A stretch of DNA of 64,000 bases. Source: Culex pipiens pallens. Taxonomy: Eukaryota; Arthropoda; Insecta; Diptera; Culicidae. The DNA lies in assembly GCF_016801865.2 (NCBI RefSeq), contig NC_068939.1:140621821-140685820 (forward strand). Reading direction: 5' to 3'. Of this stretch, positions 45,775-56,520 are shown piece by piece (the first letter of the stretch is position 1; the number at the start of each line of letters is the position of its first letter). The notes under the pieces were generated by a model. It did not search any database and had not been told where the DNA came from. It saw only the letters and a list, made by a program, of their open reading frames with translations. Position numbers and translations under genes: made by a program.

Positions 45775-48429
45775 ATGTCCATGGTAATCCAAGGACTCCC
45801 TAGAGTTAAGATCTATGAGTCTACCGCCGTAACAAGCAAGAGGTCGTCGGATTTTGACCCCGGATCTTGTGCGTATAGCATCAGTGCATATGGTAGACTA
45901 CTATATGAATGTGTTGGGATGTCCATGGTCATCCAAGGACTCCCTGGAGTTAAGATCTACGAGTCTACCGCCGTAACAAGCAAGAGGTCGTCGGATTTTG
46001 ACCCCGGATCATGTGAGTATAGCATCAGTGGATATGGTAGACTACTATATGAATGTGTTGGGATGTACATGGTCATCCAAGGACTCCCTGGAGTTAAGAT
46101 CTACGAGTCTACCGCCGTAACAAGCAAGAGGTCGTCGGATTTTGACCCCGGATCATGTGCGTATAGCATCAATGGATATGGTAAACTACTATATGAATGT
46201 AATGGGATGTACATGGTCATCCAAGGACTCCCTGGAGTTAAGATCTATGAGTCTACCGCCGTAACAAGCAAGAGGTCGTCGGATTTTGACCCCGGATCAT
46301 GTGAGTATAGCATCAGTGGATATGGTAAACTACTATATGAATGTAATGGGATGTCCATGGTCATCCAAGGACTCCCTGGAGTTAAGATCTATGAGTCTAC
46401 CGCCGTAACAAGCAAGAGGTCGTCGGATTTTGACCCCGGATCATGTGAGTATAGCATCAGTGGATATGGTAAACTACTATATGAATGTAATGGGATGTCC
46501 ATGGTCATCCAAGGACTCCCTGGAGTTAAGATCTACGAGTCTACCACCGTAACAAGCAAGAGGTCATCGGATTTTGACCCCGGATCATGTGAGTATAGCA
46601 TCAGTGGATATGGTAGACTACTATATGAATGTAAGGTGATGTACATGGTCATCCAAGGACTCCCTGGAGTTAAGATCTATGAGTCTACCGCCGTAAAAAG
46701 CAAGAGGTCGTCGGATTTTGACCCCGGATCATGTGAGTATAGCATCAGTGGATATGGTAAACTACTATATGAATGTAATGGGATGTCCATGGTCATCCAA
46801 GGACTCCCTGGAGTTAAGATCTATGAGTCTACCGCCGTAACAAGCAAGAGGTCGTCGGATTTTGACCCCGGATCATGTGCGTATAGCATCAGTGGATATG
46901 GTAGACTACTATATGAATGTGTTGGGATGTCCATGGTCATCCAAGGACTCCCTGGAGTTAAGATCTACGAGTCTACCACCGTAACAAGCAAGAGGTCATC
47001 GGATTTTGACCCCGGATCATGTGAGTATAGCATCAGTGGATATGGTAGACTACTATATGAATGTAATGGGATGTACATGGTCATCCAAGGACTCCCTGGA
47101 GTTAAGATCTACGAGTCTACCGCCGTAACAAGCAAGAGGTCGTCGGATTTTGACCCCGGATCATGTGAGTATAGCATCAGTGGATATGGTAAACTACTAT
47201 ATGAATGTAATGGGATGTCCATGGTCATCCAAGGACTCCCTGGAGTTAAGATCTATGAGTCTACCGCCGTAACAAGCAAGAGGTCGTCGGATTTTGACCC
47301 CGGATCATGTGAGTATAGCATCAGTGGATATGGTAAACTACTATATGAATGTAATGGGATGTCCATGGTCATCCAAGGACTCCCTGGAGTTAAGATCTAT
47401 GAGTCTACCGCCGTAACAAGCAAGAGGTCGTCGGATTTTGACCCCGGATCATGTGCGTATAGCATCAGTGGATATGGTAGACTACTATATGAATGTAATG
47501 AGATGTACATGGTCATCCAAGGACTCCCTGGAGTTAAGATCTACGAGTCTACCGCCGTAACAAGCAAGAGGTCGTCGGATTTTGACCACGGATTATGTGC
47601 GTATAGCATCAGTGGATATGGTAGACTAATATATGAATGTAATGGGATGTCCATGGTCATCCAAGGACTCCCTGGAGTTAAGATCTACGAGTCTACCGCC
47701 GTAACAAGCAAGAGGTCGTCGGATTTTGACCCCGGATCATGTGCGTATAGCATCAGTGGATATGGTAGACTACTATATGAATGTAATGGGATGTCCATGG
47801 TCATCCAAGGACTCCCTGGAGTTAAGATCTATGAGTCTACCGCCGTAACAAGCAAGAGGTCGTCGGATTTTGACCCCGGATCATGTGCGTATAGCATCAG
47901 TGGATATGGTAGACTACTATATGAATGTAATGAGATGTACATGGTCTTCCAAGGACTCCCTGGAGTTAAGATCTACGAGTCTACCGCCGTAACAAGCAAG
48001 AGGTCGTCGGATTTTGACCACGGATTATGTGCGTATAGCATCAGTGGATATGGTAGACTAATATATGAATGTAATGGGATGTCCATGGTCATCCAAGGAC
48101 TCCCTGGAGTTAAGATCTACGAGTCTACCGCCGTAACAAGCAAGAGGTCGTCGGATTTTGACCCCGGATCATGTGCGTATAGCATCAGTGGATATGGTAG
48201 ACTACTATATGAATGTAATGGGATGTCCATGGTCATCCAAGGACTCCCTGGAGTTAAGATCTATGAGTCTACCGCCGTAACAAGCAAGAGGTCGTCGGAT
48301 TTTGACCCCGGATCATGTGCGTATAGCATCAGTGGATATGGTAGACTACTATATAAATGTGTTGGGCTCCCTGGAGTTAAGATCTACGAGTCTACCGCCG
48401 TAACAAAAAAGAGGTCGCCGTTTGGCTAA
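45727..48429 (+). CDS. Repeat-derived 900-codon open frame, unlikely to be a normal gene
   Basis: The frame opens before the array and runs through all 18 units, so the product would be 18 copies of a 48-residue repeat (begins MSMVIQGLPGVKIYESTAVT, includes SDFDPGSC and GYGRLLYEC) plus a 20-residue tail ending SPFG. I recognise no known domain. Each repeat has two conserved Cys. It stays open because 144 is a multiple of 3. About eight of the ten or so variable codon sites change the amino acid, the opposite of what protein constraint gives. The near-identical frame in the opposite arm follows from the palindrome. No promoter or poly(A) signal was identified. Confidence 0.2.
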   Translation: MFTKILCFSKVYGYFGMSMVIQGLPRVKIYESTAVTSKRSSDFDPGSCAYSISAYGRLLYECVGMSMVIQGLPGVKIYESTAVTSKRSSDFDPGSCEYSISGYGRLLYECVGMYMVIQGLPGVKIYESTAVTSKRSSDFDPGSCAYSINGYGKLLYECNGMYMVIQGLPGVKIYESTAVTSKRSSDFDPGSCEYSISGYGKLLYECNGMSMVIQGLPGVKIYESTAVTSKRSSDFDPGSCEYSISGYGKLLYECNGMSMVIQGLPGVKIYESTTVTSKRSSDFDPGSCEYSISGYGRLLYECKVMYMVIQGLPGVKIYESTAVKSKRSSDFDPGSCEYSISGYGKLLYECNGMSMVIQGLPGVKIYESTAVTSKRSSDFDPGSCAYSISGYGRLLYECVGMSMVIQGLPGVKIYESTTVTSKRSSDFDPGSCEYSISGYGRLLYECNGMYMVIQGLPGVKIYESTAVTSKRSSDFDPGSCEYSISGYGKLLYECNGMSMVIQGLPGVKIYESTAVTSKRSSDFDPGSCEYSISGYGKLLYECNGMSMVIQGLPGVKIYESTAVTSKRSSDFDPGSCAYSISGYGRLLYECNEMYMVIQGLPGVKIYESTAVTSKRSSDFDHGLCAYSISGYGRLIYECNGMSMVIQGLPGVKIYESTAVTSKRSSDFDPGSCAYSISGYGRLLYECNGMSMVIQGLPGVKIYESTAVTSKRSSDFDPGSCAYSISGYGRLLYECNEMYMVFQGLPGVKIYESTAVTSKRSSDFDHGLCAYSISGYGRLIYECNGMSMVIQGLPGVKIYESTAVTSKRSSDFDPGSCAYSISGYGRLLYECNGMSMVIQGLPGVKIYESTAVTSKRSSDFDPGSCAYSISGYGRLLYKCVGLPGVKIYESTAVTKKRSPFG
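45775..48366 (+). repeat. 144-bp tandem array, left arm, 18 units
   Basis: Unit starts fall every 144 bp exactly from 45775 to 48223. A 19th partial unit (48367 to about 48415) has lost its first 21 bases or so. Units differ at a limited set of positions: TCC/TAC, GCC/ACC, ACA/AAA, GAG/GCG, AGA/AAA, GTT/AAT, CCC/CAC and TCA/TTA. The last six full units are two near-identical 432-bp (3-unit) blocks. Confidence 0.95.
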
Positions 48430-48493
48430 AGTGGTAAGCAAGGACTTTTGTTCATCGTTCAAACTTAAATATTTCGATAACTTCACATCGATT
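48416..48493. other. Unique centre (loop) of the CACTA hairpin
   Basis: About 80 bp that pair with neither arm, between the last partial left unit and the last partial right unit. It contains the stop of the left frame (TAA, 48427-48429) and the last codons of the right frame. Confidence 0.8.
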
Positions 48494-50743
48494 GTAGATC
48501 TTAACTCCAGGGAGTCCTTGGATGACCATGGACATCCCAACACATTCATATAGTAGTCTACCATATCCACTGATGCTATACGCACATAATCCGGGGTCAA
48601 AATCCGACGACCTCTTGCTTGTTACGGCGGTAGACTCATAGATCTTAACTCCAGGGAGTCCTTGGATGACCATGGACATCCCATTACATTCATATAGTAG
48701 TCTACCATATCCACTGATGCTATACGCACATAATCCGTGGTCAAAATCCGACGACCTCTTGCTTGTTACGGCGGTAGACTCGTAGATCTTAACTCCAGGG
48801 AGTCCTTGGATGACCATGTACATCCCATTACATTCATATAGTAGTCTACCATATCCACTGATGCTATACTCACATGATCCGGGGTCAAAATCCGACGACC
48901 TCTTGCTTTTTACGGCGGTAGACTCGTAGATCTTAACTCCAGGGAGTCCTTGGATGACCATGGACATCCCAACACATTCATATAGTAGTCTACCATATCC
49001 ACTGATGCTATACTCACATGATCCGGGGTCAAAATCCGATGACCTCTTGCTTGTTACGGTGGTAGACTCGTAGATCTTAACTCCAGGGAGTCCTTGGATG
49101 ACCATGGACATCCCAACACATTCATATAGTAGTCTACCATATCCACTGATGCTATACGCACATGATCCGGGGTCAAAATCCGACGACCTCTTGCTTGTTA
49201 CGGCGGTAGACTCATAGATCTTAACTCCAGGGAGTCCTTGGATGACCATGGACATCCCATTACATTCATATAGTAGTTTACCATATCCACTGATGCTATA
49301 CGCACATGATCCGGGGTCAAAATCCGACGACCTCTTGCTTGTTACGGCGGTAGACTCATAGATCTTAACTCCAGGGAGTCCTTGGATGACCATGGACATC
49401 CCATTACATTCATATAGTAGTCTACCATATCCACTGATGCTATACGCACATAATCCGTGGTCAAAATCCGACGACCTCTTGCTTGTTACGGCGGTAGACT
49501 CGTAGATCTTAACTCCAGGGAGTCCTTGGATGACCATGTACATCCCATTACATTCATATAGTAGTCTACCATATCCACTGATGCTATACTCACATGATCC
49601 GGGGTCAAAATCCGACGACCTCTTGCTTTTTACGGCGGTAGACTCGTAGATCTTAACTCCAGGGAGTCCTTGGATGACCATGGACATCCCAACACATTCA
49701 TATAGTAGTCTACCATATCCACTGATGCTATACTCACATGATCCGGGGTCAAAATCCGATGACCTCTTGCTTGTTACGGTGGTAGACTCGTAGATCTTAA
49801 CTCCAGGGAGTCCTTGGATGACCATGGACATCCCAACACATTCATATAGTAGTCTACCATATCCACTGATGCTATACGCACATGATCCGGGGTCAAAATC
49901 CGACGACCTCTTGCTTGTTACGGCGGTAGACTCATAGATCTTAACTCCAGGGAGTCCTTGGATGACCATGGACATCCCATTACATTCATATAGTAGTTTA
50001 CCATATCCACTGATGCTATACGCACATGATCCGGGGTCAAAATCCGACGACCTCTTGCTTGTTACGGCGGTAGACTCATAGATCTTAACTCCAGGGAGTC
50101 CTTGGATGACCATGGACATCCCATTACATTCATATAGTAGTCTACCATATCCACTGATGCTATACGCACATAATCCGTGGTCAAAATCCGACGACCTCTT
50201 GCTTGTTACGGCGGTAGACTCGTAGATCTTAACTCCAGGGAGTCCTTGGATGACCATGTACATCCCATTACATTCATATAGTAGTCTACCATATCCACTG
50301 ATGCTATACGCACATGATCCGGGGTCAAAATCCGACGACCTCTTGCTTGTTACGGCGGTAGACTCGTAGATCTTAACTCCAGGGAGTCCTTGGATGACCA
50401 TGTACATCCCAACACATTCATATAGTAGTCTACCATATCCACTGATGCTATACTCACATGATCCGGGGTCAAAATCCGACGACCTCTTGCTTGTTACGGC
50501 GGTAGACTCGTAGATCTTAACTCCAGGGAGTCCTTGGATGACCATGGACATCCCAACACATTCATATAGTAGTCTACCATATGCACTGATGCTATACGCA
50601 CAAGATCCGGGGTCAAAATCCGACGACCTCTTGCTTGTTACGGCGGTAGACTCATAGATCTTAACTCTAGGGAGTCCTTGGATTACCATGGACATCCCGA
50701 AGTACCCATAGACCTTTGAGAAACATAAAATTTTAGTAAACAA
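48452..50743 (-). CDS. Repeat-derived 763-codon open frame (mirror of the left arm)
   Basis: Same 16-residue lead and the same 48-residue repeat as the left-arm frame, here 15 times, then a different 27-residue tail (ends FKFER) read from the unique centre. The tails differ because the centre is not symmetric. No known domain. The arguments against a normal gene are the same: an open frame forced by unit length and mainly amino-acid-changing variation. If transcribed, RNA from either strand could form a long hairpin. Confidence 0.2.
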   Translation of the reverse strand: MFTKILCFSKVYGYFGMSMVIQGLPRVKIYESTAVTSKRSSDFDPGSCAYSISAYGRLLYECVGMSMVIQGLPGVKIYESTAVTSKRSSDFDPGSCEYSISGYGRLLYECVGMYMVIQGLPGVKIYESTAVTSKRSSDFDPGSCAYSISGYGRLLYECNGMYMVIQGLPGVKIYESTAVTSKRSSDFDHGLCAYSISGYGRLLYECNGMSMVIQGLPGVKIYESTAVTSKRSSDFDPGSCAYSISGYGKLLYECNGMSMVIQGLPGVKIYESTAVTSKRSSDFDPGSCAYSISGYGRLLYECVGMSMVIQGLPGVKIYESTTVTSKRSSDFDPGSCEYSISGYGRLLYECVGMSMVIQGLPGVKIYESTAVKSKRSSDFDPGSCEYSISGYGRLLYECNGMYMVIQGLPGVKIYESTAVTSKRSSDFDHGLCAYSISGYGRLLYECNGMSMVIQGLPGVKIYESTAVTSKRSSDFDPGSCAYSISGYGKLLYECNGMSMVIQGLPGVKIYESTAVTSKRSSDFDPGSCAYSISGYGRLLYECVGMSMVIQGLPGVKIYESTTVTSKRSSDFDPGSCEYSISGYGRLLYECVGMSMVIQGLPGVKIYESTAVKSKRSSDFDPGSCEYSISGYGRLLYECNGMYMVIQGLPGVKIYESTAVTSKRSSDFDHGLCAYSISGYGRLLYECNGMSMVIQGLPGVKIYESTAVTSKRSSDFDPGLCAYSISGYGRLLYECVGMSMVIQGLPGVKIYNRCEVIEIFKFER
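48536..50695 (-). repeat. 144-bp tandem array, right arm, 15 units with a 720-bp higher-order repeat
   Basis: Fifteen units in inverse orientation to the left array, plus a 42-bp partial unit at the centre side. From about 48590 to 50305 the array repeats perfectly with a 720-bp (5-unit) period: the rare CAC/TTA variant unit returns at 48726, 49446 and 50166. The left arm lacks this 5-unit order, so the two arrays have evolved separately since the palindrome formed. Confidence 0.95.
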
Positions 50744-51134
50744 ATATATTTAAAAAAAATGTTTTTCAAATATTTTAATTTTAAACTTTTAATATTTATT
50801 TTTATAATCGTACAAAAAATGCTAGCTGTGGACCCCCCGAACTTGACAACTTTTTTATACATTTGTATTGGTTGTTTCCGTTGTGCTTAAAGGAAATGGC
50901 TATGCACCAGGCGCCTCCATATTTTTGTAGATGGCTCATATAGTTGGGAGGAGACGCAAGTTTTTTTTAAATTGTTCGATTTTTTTATGTTAAAAATTTA
51001 CCAGCTTCTCGTCAGTCCGCGTGGACATAAAATCAAATTCTGTCGATTGCATCGGATTCGGGGATGCCTTTTCTCTGAGGAACCGATGAGATATCGTCAA
51101 TCCCTTGACACAAGTTTTGTTTTGTCGAGTAGTG
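50696..51134 (-). repeat. Right terminal inverted arm outside the array
   Basis: Inverse of 45335-45774, differing by one base in a homopolymer. Ends GTCGAGTAGTG at the junction with the right CAA. Confidence 0.9.
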
Positions 51135-51271
51135 CAATTTGTTATGAGTTTTTTTTTAATTTGAGCATATTTACTAAAAATGTCTGAATTTTTAAAATTT
51201 GTGTTAGAAGATATATTATGAGTTGTATCATGACTGCAATTAATTATCAAAAACATATTGGATTTATATTA

Positions 51272-52622
51272 GGGTAATTCTCCGCCAACTCACACAGCAG
51301 TTGCCCCGACCCCTCTTCGATTTGCGTGAAACTTTGTCCTAAGGGGTAACTTTTGTCCCTGATCACGAATCCGAGGTCCGTTTTTTGATATCTCGTGACG
51401 GAGGGGCGGTACGACCCCTTCCATTTTTGAACATGCGAAAAAAGAGGTGTTTTTCAATAATTTGCAGCCTGAAACGGTGATGAGATAGAAATTTGGTGTC
51501 AAAGGGACTTTTATGTAAAATTAGACGCCCGATTTGATGGCGTACTCAGAATTCCGAAAAAACGTATTTTTCATCGAAAAAAACACTAAAAAAGTTTTAA
51601 AAAATGTCCCATTTTCCGTTACTCGACTGTAAAAATTTTTGGAACATGTCATTCTATGGGAAATTTAATGTACTTTTCGAATCTACATTGTCCCAGAAGG
51701 GTCATTTTTTCATTCAGAACAAAATTTTTCATTTTAAAATTTCGTGTTTTTTCTAACTTTGCAGGGTTATTTTTTAGAGTGTAACAATGTTCTACAAAGT
51801 TGTAGAGCAGACAATTACAAAAATTTTGATATATAGACATAAGAGGTTTGCTTATAAACATCACGAGTTATCGCGATTTTACGAAAAAAAGTTTTGAAAA
51901 AGTTGGTCGTCATCGATCATGGCCGTTCATGGTCACCCGCGACAGACACGGACGACGAAACAAAGAGAAACGCAAAAAGTAACTTTTTCAAAACTTTTTT
52001 TCGTAAAATCGCGATAACTTGTGATGTTAATAAGCAAACCCCTTATGTCTATATATCAAAATTTTTGTAATTGTCTGCTCTACAACTTTGTAGAACATTG
52101 TTACACTCTAAAAAATAACCCTGCAAAGTTAGAAAAAACACGAAATTTTAAAATGAAAAATTTTGTTCTAAATGAAAAAATGACCCTTCTGGGACAATGT
52201 AGATTCGAAAAGTACATTAAATTTCCCATAAAATGACATGTTCCAAAATTTTTTACAGTCGAGTAACGGAAAATGGGAGATTTTTTAAAACTTTTTTAGT
52301 GTTTTTTTCGATGAAAAATACGTTTTTTCGGAATTCTGAGTACGCCATCAAATCGGGCGTCTAATTTTACATAAAAGTCCCTTTGACACCAAATTTCTAT
52401 CTCATCACCGTTTCAGGCTGCAAATTATTGAAAAACACCTCTTTTTTCGCATGTTCAAAAATGGAAGGGGTCGTACCGCCCCTCCGTCACGAGATATCAA
52501 AAAACGGACCTCGGATTCGTGATCAGGGACAAAAGTTACCCCTTAGGACAAAGTTTCACGCAAATCGAAGAGGGGTCGGGGCAACTTTTCCCGATTTCGT
52601 GTGAGTTGGTAGAGAATTACCC
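51272..52622. mobile_element. 1.35-kb palindrome, ends GGGTAATTCTC, TSD ATTA, copy 2
   Basis: Near-identical to 31933-33283 in length, ends, arms and core. ATTA again on both sides. It lies 137 bp beyond the CACTA hairpin, so two unrelated long palindromes stand almost side by side. Mirror-image 70-73-codon frames in the arms are not genes. Confidence 0.9.
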
Positions 52623-52626
52623 ATTA

Positions 52627-52869
52627 GGCAAATTATAAATCCAAAATTGTGAATTCATGAAAAAAAATTATCGACTCCGACCCCAAGGCCTAACCAAAAA
52701 TTATAATAATTATGAGGCTTTTTGCGCAAGCCTTAGTTTAATCGAAAAAGACCATCAAAACCTACAAAAATAAGCCTTGGAATTTTATTCTGGGACTGTT
52801 ACTAACTCTCGTGCACAAAACTGAAGCATTTTTTTTAAACAAAACCTGAAACCTTTCTTCTGTAAGAAA
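52627..52869. other. AT-rich, no gene recognised
   Basis: Short host or decayed sequence between the palindrome and the split old copy that follows. Confidence 0.4.
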
Positions 52870-53049
52870 TGTGAACAAATTTATTTTATATCCATTTTTT
52901 GTCACAATTATCTGCTTTACAACTCAGCAAAAATTAGAAAATACAAGACATTTCAAATGAAAATGTTTGTTTAACATGAAAAAATAACCTTCTGGGTTAT
53001 TACATATTTGAAAAAGTACATTAAATTGTCATGTCTCAAGATTTTCAAT
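52870..53049. mobile_element. Left part of an old GGGTAATTCTC-family copy
   Basis: TTATCTGCTTTACAACTCAG, AAATGAAAATGTTTGTTTAA, ATAACCTTCTGGGTTATTAC and AAAAAGTACATTAAATTGTC run parallel to one arm of 51272-52622 with many substitutions. The matching continuation is found only beyond the 53050-58390 composite. Confidence 0.55.
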
Positions 53050-53817
53050 TAATTTTCCGAAAAATTTGGACGTTTTGGAGTTTTGATCTGTTGAGAAGAG
53101 TTGTTGCAAATGGAAAGGGGCAGCTTTTGGTTTGGTTCAAAATTAGAGTGGTTCACGATTAGGGTGGTTTTGAAAATCTAACTTTTCAGGAATATTTTCG
53201 GGATTTTTTTTGTCTTCTAAAAAGTTGTTGGGCTTGCCAATTCAAGCTACATTGTCGAAGAAACCAAAATTTTATATCGTATTCTACGCCTTCTACGAAC
53301 AAATTTAGAGAAAGTATCTAAGCAAACCTTAAAAAATCAGTTTTTTGAGCGTATCGAATCAGGGTTAGGTTTCAGAGAAAATTGTTTTTGGGAGCACATT
53401 TGTAGCTCTGAAAAACGAACATTTTTATTTTCTGACAAGTCAATTTGGACTTAAGGGTCAAAAGTTACAGCCATTTTAAGGTAAAAAAGGTGCAAATTTA
53501 AAACTCAAATTTCTCAAAAAGGCGCATGCCAAATTTTAAGCGCCAGGTTGCATTCGACAGAAAAGATCTAGCATTATAAACGCTGAAAAAAACGCAGGGG
53601 TATTTTTCTTTTAACTCGTGATATCTTCATTTGAAAATGTCTAATTTTCAAGGGAAAAGTGTATGGAACCACCCTACCAAAATTTGAAAACTATACGTTT
53701 TGCCTTCCTCACTGAGGTAAGGCTATAATCCTGCTCTAAAAATGAACTTTATATAAAAACGTCGTAGACCCACCTTCATGTATACATATCGACTCAGAAT
53801 CGAAAACTGAACAAATG

Positions 53818-53873
53818 TCTGTGTGTATGTGTGTGTGTATGTGTGTGTGTATGTGTGTGTGTATGTATGTATG
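53818..53873 (+). repeat. (TGTGTGTA)n microsatellite
   Basis: Complement of the CACACATA microsatellite in the opposite module. Confidence 0.85.
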
Positions 53874-54959
53874 TGACCAACAAACTAGCTCATGTTTCTC
53901 GGCATTGGCTCAACCGATTTGACCCGAACCTGTTGCATTCGACTTGGTTTAGGGTCCCATGGATCGAGTTTTATGCACATTAAAGTTTTGATAAGTAGTT
54001 CAAAAGTTATGTATAAAAATGTGTTTTCACATATATCCGGATCTCACTTAAATGCATGTAAACTATGTCCGGTCTATCATCCGACCCATCGTTGGTTAGG
54101 TTATCAAAAGACCTTTCCAACGAGTCCAAAACATTGAAGATCTGGCAACCCTGTCTCGAGATATGGTCCCTTAAGTGATATTGATGTACTTTTTGGAAGC
54201 CGGATCTCACTTAAATGTATGTAAACTATGTCCGGGTCCACCATCCGACCCATCGTAGGTTAGGTTATCAAAAGACCTTTCCAACGAGCATAAAACATTG
54301 AAGATCTGGCAACCCTGTCTCGAAATATGGTCACTTAAGTGATATTGATGTACTTTTTGGAAACCGGATCTCACTTAAATGTATGTAAACTATGTCCGGG
54401 TCCACCATCCGACCCATCGTTAGTTAGGTTAAGAAAATACCTTTCCAACGAGTTCAAAACATTGGAGATCTGGCAACCCTGTCTTGAGATATGTACACTT
54501 AAGTGATATTGATGTACTTTTTAACTCCGGATCTAAAAAAGAGATGAAATTTTTGTACAATTCCATCATATCAGCCATTGTTGGTAATAAGTGAGGAAGG
54601 CTCCAACCACATAGGTGGATTAAGTTAGTTTTTCCATGTAATTTTGCCAGCTGAATCTGAATATGCCCTCAGAAATCAGCCAATGTGTCAAAAAATCGAT
54701 TTTTGGTCATATTTTGAGTTTATGAAAGTTTTACATAGAAAACTTCAAATATGACCAAAAATCGTTTTTTTTTAACTTTGGCTCAATTCTGAGGGCATAT
54801 TAAGATTCAGCAGGCAAAATTATATGAAAAAACTAACTTAATCCACCTATGTGGTTGGTGCCTTCCTCACTTTTTTCCAAAAATGGGTTTGGACACAAAT
54901 TTCGTCTGATTTCGTTAAGTTTCGGAATACAAAAAACACACATATTACTCAAGGGCTCA

Positions 54960-56520
54960 TAAGTGGCATCTTAGGTGGTCATAGCTTGAGGCAGGGTTGC
55001 CTGATCTTCAATATTTTAGACTCGTTGGTGAGGTCTTTCGATTACCTAACCAACGATGGGTCGGATGATGGATCCGGACATTGTTTACATACATTTAAGT
55101 GAGATCCGGCTACAAAAAAAGTACATAAATATCACTAATGTGGTCAGAACTCGAGACAGGGTTGCCAGATCTTCAATGTTTTAGATTCGTTGGAAAGGTC
55201 TTTCGATTACCTAACCAACGCTGGGTCGGATGATGGATCCGGACATAGTTTACATACATTTAAGTGAGATCCGGCTACAAAAAAGTACATAAATATCACT
55301 AAAGTGGTCAGAACTCGAGACAGGGTTGCCAGATCTTCAATGTTTTAGACTCGTTGGAAAGGTCTTTCGATTACCTAACCAACGATGGGTCGGATGATGG
55401 ATCCGGACATTGTTTACATACATTTAAGTGAGATCCGGCTACAAAAAAGTACATAAATATCACTAAAGTGGTCAGAACTCGAGACAGGGTTGCCAGATCT
55501 TCAATGTTTTAGACTCGTTGGAAAGGTCTTTCGATTACCTAACCAACGATGGGTCGGATGATGGATCCGGACATTGTTTACATACATTTAAGTGAGATCC
55601 GGCTACAAAAAAGTTCATAAATATCACTAAAGTGGTCAGAACTCGAGACAGGGTTGCCAGATCTTCAATGTTTTAGACTCGTTGGAAAGGTCTTTCGATT
55701 ACCTAACCAACGATGGGTCGGATGATGGATCCGGACATTGTTTACATACATTTAAGTGAGATCCGGCTACAAAAAAGTACATAAATATCACTAAAGTGGT
55801 CAGAACTCGAGACAGGGTTGCCAGATCTTCAATGTTTTAGATTCGTTGGAAAGGTCTTTCGATTACCTAACCAACGCTGGGTCGGATGATGGATCCGGAC
55901 ATAGTTTACATACATTTAAGTGAGATCCGGCTACAAAAAAGTACATAAATATCACTAAAGTGGTCAGAACTCGAGACAGGGTTGCCAGATCTTCAATGTT
56001 TTAGACTCGTTGGAAAGGTCTTTCGATTACCTAACCAACGATGGGTCGGATGATGGATCCGGACATTGTTTACATACATTTAAGTGAGATCCGGCTACAA
56101 AAAAGTACATAAATATCACTAAAGTGGTCAGAACTCGAGACAGGGTTGCCAGATCTTCAATGTTTTGGACTCGTTGGAAAGGTCTTTCGATTACCTAACC
56201 AACGATGGGTCGGATGATGGATCCGGACATTGTTTACATACATTTAAGTTAGATCCGGCTACAAAAAAGTACATAAATATCACTAAAGTGGTCAGAACTC
56301 GAGACAGGGTTGCCAGATCTTCAATGTTTTAGACTCGTTGGAAAGGTCTTTCGATTACCTAACCAACGATGGGTCGGATGATGGATCCGGACATTGTTTA
56401 CATACATTTAAGTGAGATCCGGCTACAAAAAAGTACATAAATATCACTAAAGTGGTCAGAACTCGAGACAGGGTTGCCAGATCTTCAATGTTTTGGACTC
56501 GTTGGAAAGGTCTTTCAATT
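54960..56520 (+). repeat. 164-bp tandem array, about 10 units
   Basis: GGGTTGCCAGATCTTCAATG recurs at a 164-165-bp step (for example 55323, 55487, 55651, 55815 and 55979). Most units are nearly identical. Two carry the same GATTCG and CAACGCTGGG variants (55158 and 55815), hinting at a multi-unit duplication. Confidence 0.9.

Larger units (their letters stand above)
45335..51134. mobile_element. CACTA-type giant hairpin element with 144-bp arrays, TSD CAA
   Basis: Ends CACTACTCGACAAAACAAAA and its exact inverse. CAA (45332-45334 and 51135-51137) flanks both sides. CACTA termini plus a 3-bp TSD define the CACTA (EnSpm/CMC) superfamily. About 99% of the 5.8 kb belongs to two inverted arms. The outer 439-440 bp of the arms differ by only one base of length in a T-run. 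Inside lie 18 (left) and 15 (right) full 144-bp units, each array ending in a partial unit, with about 80 bp of unique centre. No transposase motif is visible. Known CACTA elements carry much shorter subterminal repeats, so 144-bp arrays that fill the arms are unusual. Confidence 0.9.

Noticed and set aside
45775..50695. CRISPR-like array
   Set aside because: Units are contiguous 144-bp repeats without unique spacers, in an animal-type genome.
45335..51134. Assembly artefact (artificial inverted duplication)
   Set aside because: The arms differ in unit number and higher-order pattern, the centre is unique, and the ends carry a matching TSD, none of which a mirrored assembly error would produce. 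Long reads would still be the decisive check.
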